DNA of 32,931 bases, taken from the NCBI GenBank assembly GCA_030446505.1, contig JAUJND010000048.1, forward strand, positions 1 through 32,931, written 5' to 3'. The position numbers and the translations under genes were made by a program. The notes beneath the pieces were generated by a model. That model was given only the letters and a program-made list of their open reading frames with translations, was not told where the DNA came from and made no database searches. The stretch is from Chroococcidiopsidaceae cyanobacterium YX2bin18 (lineage in GTDB: Bacteria; Cyanobacteriota; Cyanobacteriia; Cyanobacteriales; Chroococcidiopsidaceae). Of this stretch, positions 1 through 9,653 are shown in pieces. Each line of letters begins with the position of its first letter. Within the stretch, counting starts at the first letter, position 1.

Positions 1-305
1 AAATTAATAACTCAAAATCTCATGATATTGTTAATTGATATACAATAAACCCTCTACTTTACTAATAATCTAAATTCAGTTAATCTAAGTTGGCTTTTTA
101 GATAAAAGCTCAAACGCCTAAATTACTCACCAAGCGCGATCGCTAAGTCGCAAGCCGCTTTGGATGTTCGTGCTCACTTAATAGCGTCAATTTAAGTGGT
201 GGTGACTAGATGAATACAAAGTCAGCCAATACTACACTTCAGCTAGAAGACTATTTTAAACAGACTGGGCTAATTTAGGAAATTTGGTACTAATTACGAA
301 TAGGC
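1..305. other. intergenic region upstream of argF
   Basis: This stretch is AT-rich and has no convincing reading frame. A HIP1 octamer (GCGATCGC) lies near position 135. It presumably carries the argF promoter, but I see no clear -35/-10 pair and no known operator. Confidence 0.5.
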
Positions 306-1226
306 ATGGCAGCGTTGAAAGGACGAGATTTATTAAGTCTGGCAGATTTAAGTGCAGATGAAGTTCAAGAACTTCTGCAATTGGCAGCACAACTCAAATC
401 TGGACAGATAAACTTGCGTTGTAATAAAGTTCTGGGACTATTGTTTTACAAAGCTTCTACCAGAACGCGAGTCAGTTTTTCTGTAGCGATGTATCAGCTA
501 GGCGGACAAGTAATGGATCTTAATCCCGATGTTACTCAAGTCAGCCGTGGGGAGCCAGTACAAGATACAGCGCGAGTTTTAGATCGATATTTGGATATTT
601 TGGCGATTCGGACGTTTGAGCAACAGCAACTTGAAACCTTTGCTCAGTATACCAAAATTCCAGTTATTAATGCTTTGACTGATTTAGAGCATCCTTGTCA
701 GATTTTGGCAGATTTATTAACGATTCAAGAGTGCTTTGGTAAACTTGCTGGGTTGACTTTAACTTACTTAGGCGATGGAAATAATGTTGCTCACTCGCTG
801 CTACTAGGTTGTGCATTAGTGGGGATGAATGTGAGAATTGCTACACCTCCTGAATTTGAGCCGAATCCTGCGATTGTAGAGCAAGCGCAGGCGATCGCCC
901 GATCCCAGACAGAAGTAGTGGTGACTCATGATGCCGTTGCAACAGCGCGAGGAGCTAATGTACTTTATACCGATGTTTGGGCAAGTATGGGGCAAGAGGC
1001 GGAAGCAACTTCTCGAATTCCTGTATTTCAGCCATATCAAATTAATCAGCATCTGTTAAGCATTGCTAATCCAAAAGCTATTGTTTTACACTGCTTACCA
1101 GCCCATCGTGGTGAAGAAATTACTAATGGAGTTATGGAGGGTTTCCAGTCACGGGTTTGGGATCAAGCAGAAAACCGACTTCATGCACAAAAGGCATTGC
1201 TTGTAAGTTTATTAGGGGCAGATTGA
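306..1226 (+). CDS. argF: ornithine carbamoyltransferase
   Basis: The enzyme transfers the carbamoyl group of carbamoyl phosphate to ornithine to give citrulline in cytosolic arginine synthesis. The 306-residue length is normal for the family. The carbamoyl-phosphate loop STRTR is at residues 51-55, HPCQ at 129-132, the ornithine-side motif DVWASMG at 223-229 and the catalytic-cysteine motif HCLPAHRG at 262-269. All are intact and in family order. The ATG at 306 puts the first helix directly before KGRDLLSL, the usual N-terminus. No strong Shine-Dalgarno precedes it. It appears monocistronic, because the next gene is on the other strand. The HCLP and DxxxSMG motifs identify it as an ornithine rather than an aspartate carbamoyltransferase. 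Confidence 0.97.
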   Translation: MAALKGRDLLSLADLSADEVQELLQLAAQLKSGQINLRCNKVLGLLFYKASTRTRVSFSVAMYQLGGQVMDLNPDVTQVSRGEPVQDTARVLDRYLDILAIRTFEQQQLETFAQYTKIPVINALTDLEHPCQILADLLTIQECFGKLAGLTLTYLGDGNNVAHSLLLGCALVGMNVRIATPPEFEPNPAIVEQAQAIARSQTEVVVTHDAVATARGANVLYTDVWASMGQEAEATSRIPVFQPYQINQHLLSIANPKAIVLHCLPAHRGEEITNGVMEGFQSRVWDQAENRLHAQKALLVSLLGAD

Positions 1227-1527
1227 AATGGTGAGAGGCAAGAGGCAATAGATTTATCCAGATGAAGACAGTATCAGCAAGTTTACCGATCTTCATCTCC
1301 TGATAGTAGATCAAAAAACTTGCTTGAAAATAAAATAGGTAGTGGTTCAAGTAGCCGCAGATAGCAAACGTTCAAGAGAAGGGCAACAGTAGGTTACAAA
1401 GGTGGCAATGTGCGGTATCTTGTAGCGATTTTTGGTCTGTGGATTGGCAGTTTTTCCCAAAGTCTAGGCGTAGAGCAGTTAGCAAAAAGATTCGTATAAC
1501 TAACTTCATTATTTTTACCTTCGGCTC
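1227..1527. other. intergenic region between argF and a minus-strand gene
   Basis: About 300 bases with no supported gene. A short open stretch from a GTG near 1409 to 1500 could encode about 29 residues, but it has no ribosome binding site and no recognisable motif, so I do not call it. Confidence 0.4.
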
Positions 1528-2142
1528 TTACTGAGTGACCATGTTATTATCCTCTAACAGCCAAAATACGCCTGGCATATGACGCTTGTTAGTATTTAAA
1601 ACTAGATTGGTGTCAGCAGAAGGATCTACTAAAAAAACAAAGCTTTCAAGTGATGCTAACTCTTGTAAATTTTTGTTAGGTATTGTTCCTACTACTTCAA
1701 TAAATCCTTTAAATTCTGAGTTAGTTTGACTCATCGACAAATTTGTAGTCTCTTCATTTATGAAATCATCTCCTGTAGACACGTTTGAAATAATTGTACC
1801 CCTTAAACCATTTTCTCCCTTCACTCGTGCGATACTAGAGCGTATCTTTAAGTCGTAATCATTTGCTAACTTTGTTACTTGAGCCTTAGTGAGTGGTTTA
1901 TTAAAAGTAATTGTTACAAATACTTCTTGTTCAGGGTCAACTTCAGCATTCAACTTATCTAACTTTTTCTTATTCTCTGCTTTGTATAACAAAAGCTCCT
2001 TCTTTGACTTCTTGATTTTGTTCTCATATTCTGCAACTGCGTTAAAATTTGGTTTTAATACCTGTGCATTTGTAGTTACACTTGCTACTCCTATTACAGC
2101 AGCTATACCAACAACCATCAATAGCTTAATTTTATTTTTCAC
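1528..2142 (-). CDS. secreted protein of unknown function
   Basis: A 204-residue protein I do not recognise. It begins with a classical signal peptide: a basic MKNKIK start, a hydrophobic core at about residues 7-22, and a probable cleavage after TNA near residue 26. A lysine- and glutamate-rich, probably helical stretch follows at about 38-68. After it comes a beta/alpha segment around VFVTITFNKPLTKAQ and a second similar hydrophobic segment near ELASLESFVFLVD. No cysteine pairs or catalytic motif are visible. The product is predicted to act in the periplasm or outside the cell. It stands alone between argF and lexA. The frame, start and signal peptide make a real gene likely, but the function is unknown. 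Confidence 0.7.
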   Translation of the reverse strand: MKNKIKLLMVVGIAAVIGVASVTTNAQVLKPNFNAVAEYENKIKKSKKELLLYKAENKKKLDKLNAEVDPEQEVFVTITFNKPLTKAQVTKLANDYDLKIRSSIARVKGENGLRGTIISNVSTGDDFINEETTNLSMSQTNSEFKGFIEVVGTIPNKNLQELASLESFVFLVDPSADTNLVLNTNKRHMPGVFWLLEDNNMVTQ

Positions 2143-2344
2143 TACGTTCTTTCCTCAATCATATATTTAATTAATGTGGTTCTATCCCAATTAAAAGGGA
2201 TATCTTCTTTGAATATGAGGGCTTATTGGTTCTAGATTATACTCACCATTAAAGAAGCTATGTGTACTTTCTTGCGAACCAAACTCAAAGTTAACAGCTG
2301 AGATCGAGTTTTGAAACGTTGATTTGTTATTGAGAGCATTTTGT

Positions 2345-2358
2345 AGTACTAATGTTCT
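2345..2358 (+). promoter_or_regulatory. LexA box in the lexA promoter
   Basis: The 14-mer AGTACTAATGTTCT fits the published cyanobacterial LexA consensus RGTACNNNDGTWCB at every position. It lies 30 bases before the lexA ATG, next to a possible -10 (TATACT at 2360-2365), which is typical for autoregulation. I found only one other perfect match in the window, at 14857-14870. Confidence 0.8.
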
Positions 2359-2388
2359 ATATACTCTTTGTGTTCTGACTACAAATTT

Positions 2389-2994
2389 ATGGAACTCCTG
2401 ACAGAAGCTCAACAACAATTGTATGACTGGCTAGCAGAATACATTAGGCAACACCAGCATTCGCCTTCAATCCGACAAATGATGCAGGCGATGAACCTAA
2501 AATCACCAGCACCGATTCAGAGTCGTTTAGAACATTTACGTGCCAAAGGATACATTGGATGGACAGAAGGCAAGGCGCGGACAATTCAAATTAGGCAACC
2601 TAGAGGCCAGGGTGTGCCAGTATTAGGTGCGATCGCTGCTGGTGGTTTACTCGAACCGTTTACTGATGCTATAGAACAGCTAGACTTTTCTAGCTTATTT
2701 TTACCACCGCAAACATTCGCGCTACGGGTGATGGGCGACAGTATGATTGAAGACTTAATTACTGAGGGAGATGTAGTGATCATGCGCCCAGTGCCAGAAC
2801 CAGATCAGCTAAAAAATGGCACAATTGTCGCGGCAATGGTGGATGGACATGGCACAACATTAAAGCGCTTTTATCGTCAGGGCGATCGCGTTACGCTTAA
2901 GCCAGCAAATTCCAAATACAAGCCAATTGAAGTTGCTGCTATGCAAGTGCAAGTGCAGGGCGCACTTATCGGTGTCTGGCGAGATTACAACTAA
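2389..2994 (+). CDS. lexA: LexA family transcriptional repressor
   Basis: This is the SOS-type repressor: an N-terminal winged helix-turn-helix (about residues 1-70, with SPSIRQMMQAMNL as recognition region) joined to an S24 self-cleaving serine peptidase domain. The cleavage pair Ala84-Gly85 is present in AIAAGG, the nucleophile is Ser118 in GDSM and the general base is Lys159 in TTLKR, so autocleavage should be possible. Length is 201 aa from the ATG at 2389. An in-frame TTG seven codons upstream is less likely because family proteins begin near MELLTEAQ. The operator at 2345-2358 suggests autoregulation. In some cyanobacteria LexA controls carbon or redox genes rather than SOS genes, so its regulon here is open. 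Confidence 0.95.
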   Translation: MELLTEAQQQLYDWLAEYIRQHQHSPSIRQMMQAMNLKSPAPIQSRLEHLRAKGYIGWTEGKARTIQIRQPRGQGVPVLGAIAAGGLLEPFTDAIEQLDFSSLFLPPQTFALRVMGDSMIEDLITEGDVVIMRPVPEPDQLKNGTIVAAMVDGHGTTLKRFYRQGDRVTLKPANSKYKPIEVAAMQVQVQGALIGVWRDYN

Positions 2995-3079
2995 TAATCA
3001 AGGTAATAAATATTACTGTGATAATATCGGGAATTAATTGTGTTGAGTAGATCTCGATGTATTTGAAGCAGAATACAGC

Positions 3080-4543
3080 ATGGCGACTGCGCCTGGAACA
3101 CATTCCGACTTGCAACCGAGATTGCCGAACCTAAGGAAGTTATTAGTTACTGCTGAACAGCAAGGACATTACCGAGTCATACCCTTACCGGGATGCCTAA
3201 AATACCGTCCTCGATCCAATTACGACAGTATCAGCAGCAAGCAGTCGCTAGTTGGTTTGCTAACAACGGTAGAGGCGTTGAAAATGGCTACTGGTAGCGG
3301 TAAGACGATTACAGCACTCTTTGTCGCTTGCGAACTATACCAAAATCGGCTTGCAAGTATTGCTGGTAGTCTGTCCCTATCGGCATTTAGTCACCCAATG
3401 GGCGCGAGAATGCGAAAAATTTAGTTTACAGCCAATCCTAGCCTTTGAGAATGTACACACCTGGCAAAGTCAACTTTCAACCGCGCTATACAACGTGCGT
3501 TCTGGCAGCCAGCCGTTTCACAGTCATCACTACAAATTCTACTTTGATGGGAGACAGCTTACAGTCTCAGCTAAAGTATTTCCCAGAGAAAACTTTAATT
3601 ATCGGAGATGAAGCGCATAACTTAGGCGCACCACGTCTAGAACAAAGTTTACCGCGGGCGATCGGGCTGCGCCTTGCCTTATCTGCAACCCCAGAACGCT
3701 ACTTGATCAACAAGGCACAGAATTTATCTTCGATTACTTCGGTTCTGTACTGCAACCAGACTTACTCTAGCAGATGCAATTCAACAAGGGGCGCTAGTCC
3801 CCTATCTTTACTATCCGATTCTAGTAGACTTGACAGAATCAGAAGCATATGCATACGCCCGGTTAAGTACCAGGATAGGCTGGGTACTTGCCTCTAAAGA
3901 AGACGGTGCTAATAACAATGATGCTTTAACAGCGTTGTTGATGCAAAGAGCCAGGTTAATAGGCGCAGCAGCCAACAAATTAGGACGTTTTACGGCAATT
4001 AATGCAAACTCGCCTTGATACTCACCATACTTTGTTTTATTGCGGCGATGGCTCTGTAAGAAGGTGCTTTTGAGTACAGACTCCACCCGCCAGCTAACAC
4101 TGTAGTTAAAATGCTGGGTGCAGAATTAGGTTACCGAGTTAATACTTATACTGCAGAGACACCTTTAGCGAAACGCGAAACTTTGCGACGACAATTTGAA
4201 AGCGGACAGTTGCAGGGTTTAGTAGCAATTCGGTGTTTAGACGAGGGCGTAGATATTCCAGCAATTCAGACTGCTGTAATTCTTGCCAGTAGCAGCAATC
4301 CGCCAGTTTGTGCAGCGTCGGGGACGAATTTTACGTCCTTACCCTGGCAAGGAATGCGCCACCTCATTTGACATGATTGTAATACCGCCAGAATTAGATA
4401 GACAAACTTGGGAAGTAGAACGCAATCTGCTGCGAAAAGAGTTACGGCGATTCGTAGAGTTTGCCGACTTAGCTGACAATGCTGGAGAAGCTAGAACAAA
4501 ACTGTTAGCGCTTCAGAAACAATACAGCTTGCTGGATTTGTAA
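3080..4543 (+). pseudogene. DEAD/DEAH restriction helicase of Dnd type, frameshifted
   Basis: Pieces in several frames together read as one superfamily 2 helicase. Motif I is MATGSGKT near 3283-3306, motif II GDEAHN near 3604-3621, motif III LSATPE near 3678-3695, and the C-terminal lobe has CLDEGVDIPA near 4232-4261 and QRRGRILRP near 4302-4330. At least four frame changes break it, for example before MATGSGKT, around 3350, around 3740 and around 4290. The order and wording of motifs fit the helicase-type restriction enzyme that accompanies DNA phosphorothioation loci in cyanobacteria, which would attack unmodified DNA. That assignment rests on family memory plus the dnd genes on the right of the island. 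The N-terminal part before about 3193 is less certain. As written it cannot give a working protein. Confidence 0.75.
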
Positions 4544-4617
4544 AGCTAAGTGAATTAAAGTATGATCAATTATAATAATTGTTACATCAAAACTCTAAGT
4601 ATGTAGAATGAATAAAT

Positions 4618-4643
4618 CACGTCTTTACTCCTGTAAAGACGTG
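4618..4643 (+). terminator. perfect 11-bp hairpin downstream of the helicase
   Basis: CACGTCTTTAC and its exact reverse complement flank a 4-base loop (TCCT), 75 bases after the helicase stop. No T tract follows directly, only AAAATAATTTT, so it may be a terminator, a processing site or a dispersed palindrome. Confidence 0.45.
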
Positions 4644-4679
4644 AAAATAATTTTACGCATTTAAGAAAATGTATTTTAT

Positions 4680-4855
4680 ATGACATACGAACAGAGTATG
4701 AATGATGTACAGGAGCCAATTACAAACGCTCCTCCAGAAGTTCGTCAAATTATTGAGCGAGTGTTGCAAGCTGAAAAAGATAAGCTCTCTACATGAAAGT
4801 TCCGCGCAATATTAATGATGACATCTTAAGAATTATCAAGGAAGAAGTGCAATGA
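4680..4855 (+). pseudogene. small gene before the Rad50/DndD-like ATPase, probably split by a 2-base slip
   Basis: Two tiny frames overlap by ATGA: 4680-4796 (38 codons, begins MTYEQSMNDV) and 4793-4855 (20 codons, begins MKVPRNINDD). The second in turn overlaps the ATPase start at 4852 by ATGA. Removing one CT from the CTCTCT run at 4785-4790 would join them into one protein of about 58 residues ending IIKEEVQ. I therefore read it as one small acidic protein translationally coupled to the ATPase, with a dinucleotide-slippage frameshift. Two real mini-genes are the alternative. I know no function; the tight coupling suggests a partner of the ATPase. Confidence 0.5.
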
Positions 4856-6828
4856 AACTGATGTCAATTCAACTATGTAATTTTCGTCAGTTTTACGGTA
4901 AAACGCCAGAAATTGCCCTGGCGTGGGGAGAGCGTAATACTACAATTATTCATGGCAACAATGGAGCCGGAAAAAACAACACTGCTAAATGCATTTACTT
5001 GGGTATTATACGAAAAATTTACTCCTGCATTTGCATCTGTTGACAAATTAGTAAATAAACGAGCAATTACTGAGGCTCAACCAGGACAACCAGTAGAATG
5101 CTGGGTAGAAGTTGCATTTGAACATGACAGTAAACGCTACCGATTTAAGCGGTTATGCCGTGCATATAATAATGGTGGTATTGAGCATAGTAAAAGTGAA
5201 TTATATCCTTATGTAGCAGGAGATGATGGACGCTGGACACTGTCACAACAACTACCAGAAGATATAATTGGTCGGATTTTACCTGAAACTTTATATCAGT
5301 ATTTCTTCTTTGATGGTGAGCGGATTGAGCGCATTGTCAGGTATGACAAAAAAGCTGAGATTGCCGAAGCTACAAAGGAACTATGTTAGGAATAAAGGTA
5401 TTAGATCGCTCGACAGAACATTTGAAAAATGCGAAAAAGACGCTGGAAGATGAACTTAAGACGATTGGCGACTCTGAAACTAGAAAGCTGTTAAGAGAAC
5501 AAGAGAAATTAGAACAAGAAAGTGATAATTTATTAGAGCGTCAGATGAGATATCGAATGAGTTAATTAACCAACAAGAAGTAAAAAAAGCAATAGGCGAT
5601 CAAGCATTAGAACTGAGTGGTGCTAAAGAGTTGCAACACTTACGAGACGAACTTGAGCAACAACAAAATCAATTAGAGAGCAACTCAAGCAAGCAAAAGA
5701 TGCACTGAAAAGAGCTATCTCAACACGAGGTTACACTGTTTTTACTATCAGACGTAATAGTTAAATTCCGCAGCATTATTGATGGTTTGCGAGAAAGAGG
5801 CGAATTACCTACTGGAATTAAGCGGCAATTTGTCGGTGATTTACTCAACCAGGAACGTTGTATTTGTGGTGCAGAACTGTTAGAAGGAACTCATGCCCAT
5901 CATTTAGTACAGTCCTGGATGGATAAAGCTGGTTCCTCGGATGTAGAAGAAACAGCTATCCGCATGGGCGCTCAAGTAGATGAAATTGATAAACAAGCAC
6001 CTGAATTTTGGCGCGAAGTTGATAGACAGCAAGCTAACATCAATCAGTGGAGAAATGAAATTTCTAGAATAGAAACCCAGCTAGATGATATTAAAGAAAA
6101 ACTGAGAAATTATCCGAATGAAGACATCCAACAGTTGCAACTCCGTTTTGGATACAACAGAACATTTAATTAGGGAATTAATTTTAGAGCAAGGTGCGAA
6201 TCAGCAAAACTCAATAATATAACTACTGAAATTGAGGTAAAAGTTAAGCAGATTGCCAAGCACAAAATGAATGAAGAAAAGCAAAATTTAGCTCAACGAA
6301 GGATTACAGCAACTCAGAATGCTATAGAGCGATTAACTCAAGTAAAAACTCGTCTAGAGCAACATTTTCGTTTACTGCTTGAAAAGCGTGTCCAAGAAAT
6401 ATTCCTCAAATTTCATTCACTCCTTATCTACCTAAGCTAAGTGATAAATATGAGTTAACACTGATAGAAAATACGTCAAGTCAAGAGGCAGGAGTTGCAG
6501 CTTCTACTGGGGGAAAATCAAATCTCAGCTTATCGTTTATCGGTGGCATCATTGACCGAGTACGTGAGTGGAGTGAGAGAATAAGATGTTAATGGGACAA
6601 ATAGTAGCACATTTCCGGTTGTAATGGATTCGCCTTTTGGTAGTTTGGATGTAATTTATCGGCGGCAAATTGCTAACATAATCCCTAAATTAGCGAATCA
6701 ATTAGTTATTTTAGTTACTAAGACTCAGTGGCGGGGTGAAGTTGCCCAAGAGATGCAAAATTGCATTGGTAGAGAGTACGTGCTTGCTTACAACTCTCTA
6801 AGCCAGATTGTGAAGAAGATGTAATTGA
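4852..6828 (+). pseudogene. Rad50/DndD-like ATPase, 5' part, multiply frameshifted
   Basis: An SMC/Rad50-type ATPase, broken by many indels. The N-terminus MKLMSIQLCNFRQFYG leads to a Walker A region (GNNGAGK, 4955-4975) where A6 instead of A5 shifts the frame. Then come YQYFFFDGERIERIV (5298-5342), a long coiled-coil stretch, a zinc-hook-like RCICGAEL near 5856-5880, an ABC-signature remnant SLSFIGGI near 6527-6552 and the Walker B/D-loop MDSPFGSLD at 6624-6650. The FFDGE motif and overall plan match the DndD family and related restriction-associated ATPases. I count at least seven frame changes. The gene is then cut by the composite transposon at 6829, and its last codons reappear at 10445. 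Given the neighbouring helicase, it was probably part of the restriction arm of a Dnd-type system. Confidence 0.75.
6821..6828 (+). repeat. left target-site duplication of the composite transposon
   Basis: GTAATTGA lies directly outside the left end of the left IS copy. It recurs directly outside the right end of the right IS copy at 10445-10452. Eight bases is within the 8-9 bp range usual for the IS1 family. Confidence 0.85.
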
Positions 6829-7610
6829 GGTAGTAATGCATAGTAATGGTAAGCTGGAAGCCAGAAACTTAAATCATTGTAGACGACTCAATGAACTGTC
6901 CCAAGTGCCAATCAACTCAAATCATCAAATACGGACATACGCACTACGGCAAACCTCGATTTCGTTGCCAAGACTGCGGACGACAGTTTGTAGAGAACGC
7001 GAGCCGACAACTGATTGCTCAGGCAACTCGTTAATTGATTGATAAACTGTTGCTTGAACGCTTGGCACTAGCAGCCATTGCACGGGTGACGGAGTGTCTG
7101 AGCGTTGGCTGCAACTGTACGTCAATCAAAAGTATTATCAAACTCCAAAGACAGTAGAAGTTGCCCCAAAAAAGGGGTCGGTTGACGATGCAACTGGACG
7201 AGATGGTCATTTGTCGGTTCTAAGGGGAACAAACAATGGATTTGGTTAGCCATCGATGCTGATAGCCGTGAAATTGTCGGTGTATTTGTTGGTGATCGTT
7301 CTCGTCAAGCGGCAAAGGGGCTATGGCAATCGTTACCTACGGTTTATCGCCAGTGCGCTATCTGCTACACCGATTTCTGGGCCTATGAACAAGTATTGCC
7401 CAGTAACCGGCATCGAGCAGTTGGTAAAGAAACAGGAAAACCAGTTATATTGAGTGGTTCAACAACACCCTGCGGCAAAGAGTGGGGCGCTTAGTTCGCA
7501 AAACCTTGTCTTTCTCCAAAAAGTTGAGCAATCACATCGGGGCGGTTTGGTACTTTGTGCATTACTACAATACCTCCCTTCGCTCCTGACCATTACTATT
7601 CACCACTACC
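6829..7610 (+). mobile_element. IS1-family insertion sequence, left copy
   Basis: The element is 782 bp. Its terminal inverted repeats match at 19 of 22 positions (GGTAGT..TG.ATAGTAATGGT). It carries one degraded transposase gene. It is nearly identical to the inverted copy at 9654-10444, but the two copies carry different small indels. Confidence 0.85.
6891..7589 (+). pseudogene. IS1-family transposase, left copy, inactivated
   Basis: The frame starts MNCPKCQSTQIIKYG with the zinc-finger CxxC pair (CPKC, then CQDC) typical of the IS1 InsA region. A TAA stop lies at about 7030 in ATR*LIDK, followed by a lost G near 7091 and further shifts. The catalytic half is still readable in pieces: LDEMWSFVG (first acidic residue), YTDFWAYEQ (second, with a glutamate codon lost relative to the other copy) and the third-acid region around [10 protein letters not shown] in front of [11 protein letters not shown]. 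The spacing fits the IS1 DDE group, where one protein spans both halves. With a stop and frameshifts it should not make transposase. Confidence 0.8.
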
Positions 7611-8361
7611 GATAATTTTTGTGCGGTCGGAGTAGCAGTACCTGTTTGCAATATATTTCTCAGGAATTACAGAAGTCCCAGAATTAACCAAGGCTTGACA
7701 CAAGAAAGCTGCTACCTCTGCCCTAGTAGCTTTTTTATTAGGATTGAGGGAATTTGACATTAGGATAATTAACGACAAGACGTTTTTCAGTTGCTGCTGC
7801 TATTCTCTTTTGAGCATAAACTGGAATTGTCTTTGCATCAGCAAAATTAGCCCTTAAGGTTTTAGTAGCTTCTCCAATTGGAGTGTAATTTAATCCACTA
7901 GTTAAAGCGACCAAGACTTGAGAGCGAGAAATATTTTGGTTAGGCTTGAAGGTATTATCAGAATAGCCTGATAAAAATCGTATTTGAGAAGCTGCTGCAA
8001 TTTGGTTGTAAGCCCAATACGCGGGAACATCCCTAAATTTAACTAACCTACGAGTCCGCGCTGCATTTGGAAAAGCATTACCAACTATTGTGGCAAACTC
8101 TGCTCGGCTCATGGATAAATTTGGTCGGAAACTACCATCTGGATAGCCACTAATGATGCCTTGGTTCGCTAGTTGTGTAATACATAATCTTGCCCAATGA
8201 CTTTGAATATCGTAAAAGGTCGATTGAGCTAATGCTGACGGTATCAGCAGTGTGACAGCATTAGTTATTATTCCTAGTCCAATCATCAGAGCAGGGAACT
8301 GCCGTTGTATAAAACTAAACATTAAAAGTATTAACCTCAAAAAACTTAGGTGTTGATTCAA
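7596..8361 (-). pseudogene. S-layer homology (SLH) domain protein, frameshifted
   Basis: This is cargo of the composite transposon. A signal peptide (hydrophobic core before SALAQS) is followed by three SLH repeats: FYDIQSHWA...GYPDGSFRPN, KFRDVPAYWA...GYSDNTFKPN and a third with NYPNVKF...NPNKKATRAEVAAFL. A frame change at about 7745-7755 separates the third repeat's halves. SLH domains anchor proteins to the cell-wall polymer under the outer membrane. The annotated start is a TTG at 8361; an ATG at 8322 (MFSFIQRQF) keeps a complete signal peptide and is a fair alternative. The frame ends at a TAG inside the IS right end, so the last residues (GSGE) are encoded by the IS terminus and the original C-terminus is lost. 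This may be the N-terminal part of a longer SLH protein. Confidence 0.75.
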
Positions 8362-9062
8362 ATAAACGCTATGGAACTGAAGTTTTTAAAGTATTATTTT
8401 AATAATAAACTATGTATTGATAATGAAAAACATTACTTTTTAACTATATTTTAGTTACATATCTAAGAATTATTAACTTTTTTAAATAACATTTATGAAT
8501 TAAATGTATTCTAATATTTTTACTTATACTTAGGTTGGTATTCAGCAACTACTTTAAATATATTAACTTCTTTAGAAGTAATAGAAATAATACTCCTTTA
8601 AATCTACAAGCAAATGTCAGTAGTTTTTCCTACCAAAAACACAAATGAATTTAACGCTATCTATAATCTATATTCAAGCGAAATTTTACTGATTAATTTA
8701 GCTTATTTCATTATCAGAGCTAAACTAATTCAGTAAATATACGGTAGTACAAAAAAGAGCAACCTGCTTGTAGTAACAAGATAACAATAAATCCTTACTT
8801 ATCATCGAGTATTTCTATATTAGTGAACTCAAGCAGGCTCTAATTAAATACACAAAAGTCCTATACTACTCAATCGCTACTACCCAAATATCCTACTACA
8901 GTAGCTTTAAAAGTCTAGTGTAACTGCGCTATTAGGTAATTTGATAGTAGCTATAAAGTGTAGATTGAAGATAATGCGATCGCTTGCGGCTAAAGCAAAT
9001 TCCCCAGTACGATATTAGACTTATTAAGTATCTACAAGTTAACTATTGTAACAAAATACCCT
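8362..9062. other. 700-bp AT-rich non-coding cargo region
   Basis: No reading frame is supported. It should contain the promoter of the SLH gene. An imperfect inverted repeat (GAGC-AA-CCTGCTTG at 8757-8770 and CAAGCAGGCTC at 8830-8840) could fold as a long-loop hairpin. A HIP1 octamer lies near 8977. Confidence 0.5.
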
Positions 9063-9628
9063 TTAAGTTGGCACAGATGTCAAATGTTCAACCAATATTT
9101 TACTGCCAATAATAATTAAAATTAAGCCACCAAGGATTTCAATTTTATTTTGAAACAATTTACCAAATTTATGACCAACAAAAACCCCAAAAAACATAAA
9201 AAGAAGGTGATAATTCCAATAACACTAATAGCTGCAAAAATCGAAGTTTTCAAACCGCAAAACCAACACCAACAGCTAAAGCGTCTAAACTAGTAGCTAT
9301 AGATAAAATTAACAAAGTATAAATTTCTAGCGGGTTAAACTTTTTATCGCTGCTTTCTTCTTGAGTTGATTCATAAATCATTCTGCCGCCAATAAAATTT
9401 AGAAGTCCAAAAACTACCCAATGATCAACTGATGATATCCAATCTCTAAAACTTAGCCCTACCCACCAACCTATTAACGGCATCAATGTTTGAAAAATGC
9501 CGAAACTTAAAGCAATCTTTAGAGCTTTATTGATTTTGATGTATTTGATTTGTATTCCACTTGAAGCAGATACAGCGAAAGCATCTGCTGCTAATCCTAG
9601 ACCAACAAATATTTGTAATTGGAACCAT
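9063..9628 (-). pseudogene. mntP: MntP-type manganese efflux pump, frameshifted
   Basis: Pieces in different frames read as a six-helix MntP protein of about 185 residues. They are GLGLAADAFAVSASSG near the start, LMPLIGWWVG, a middle frame with SIATSLDALAVGVGFAV (9250-9486), then [16 protein letters not shown] and [17 protein letters not shown] to a stop at 9063-9065. The two GLaaDAfAVs-like helices with paired aspartates are the family's metal-binding hallmark and occur at both expected places. There are at least three frame changes (near 9610, 9487 and 9250). Its upstream region is cut off by the IS right end at 9654, so the Mn riboswitch that often precedes mntP is not present here. Confidence 0.75.
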
Positions 9629-9653
9629 TAGCTAAAGAGAATAAAATATTTTA

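Noticed and set aside
8757-8840. Inverted repeat in the transposon cargo as an attachment site or small RNA
   Set aside because: The arms are short (8 bp plus 3-4) with a loop of about 60 bases, and no promoter or terminator accompanies them. Kept only as a remark in the region entry.
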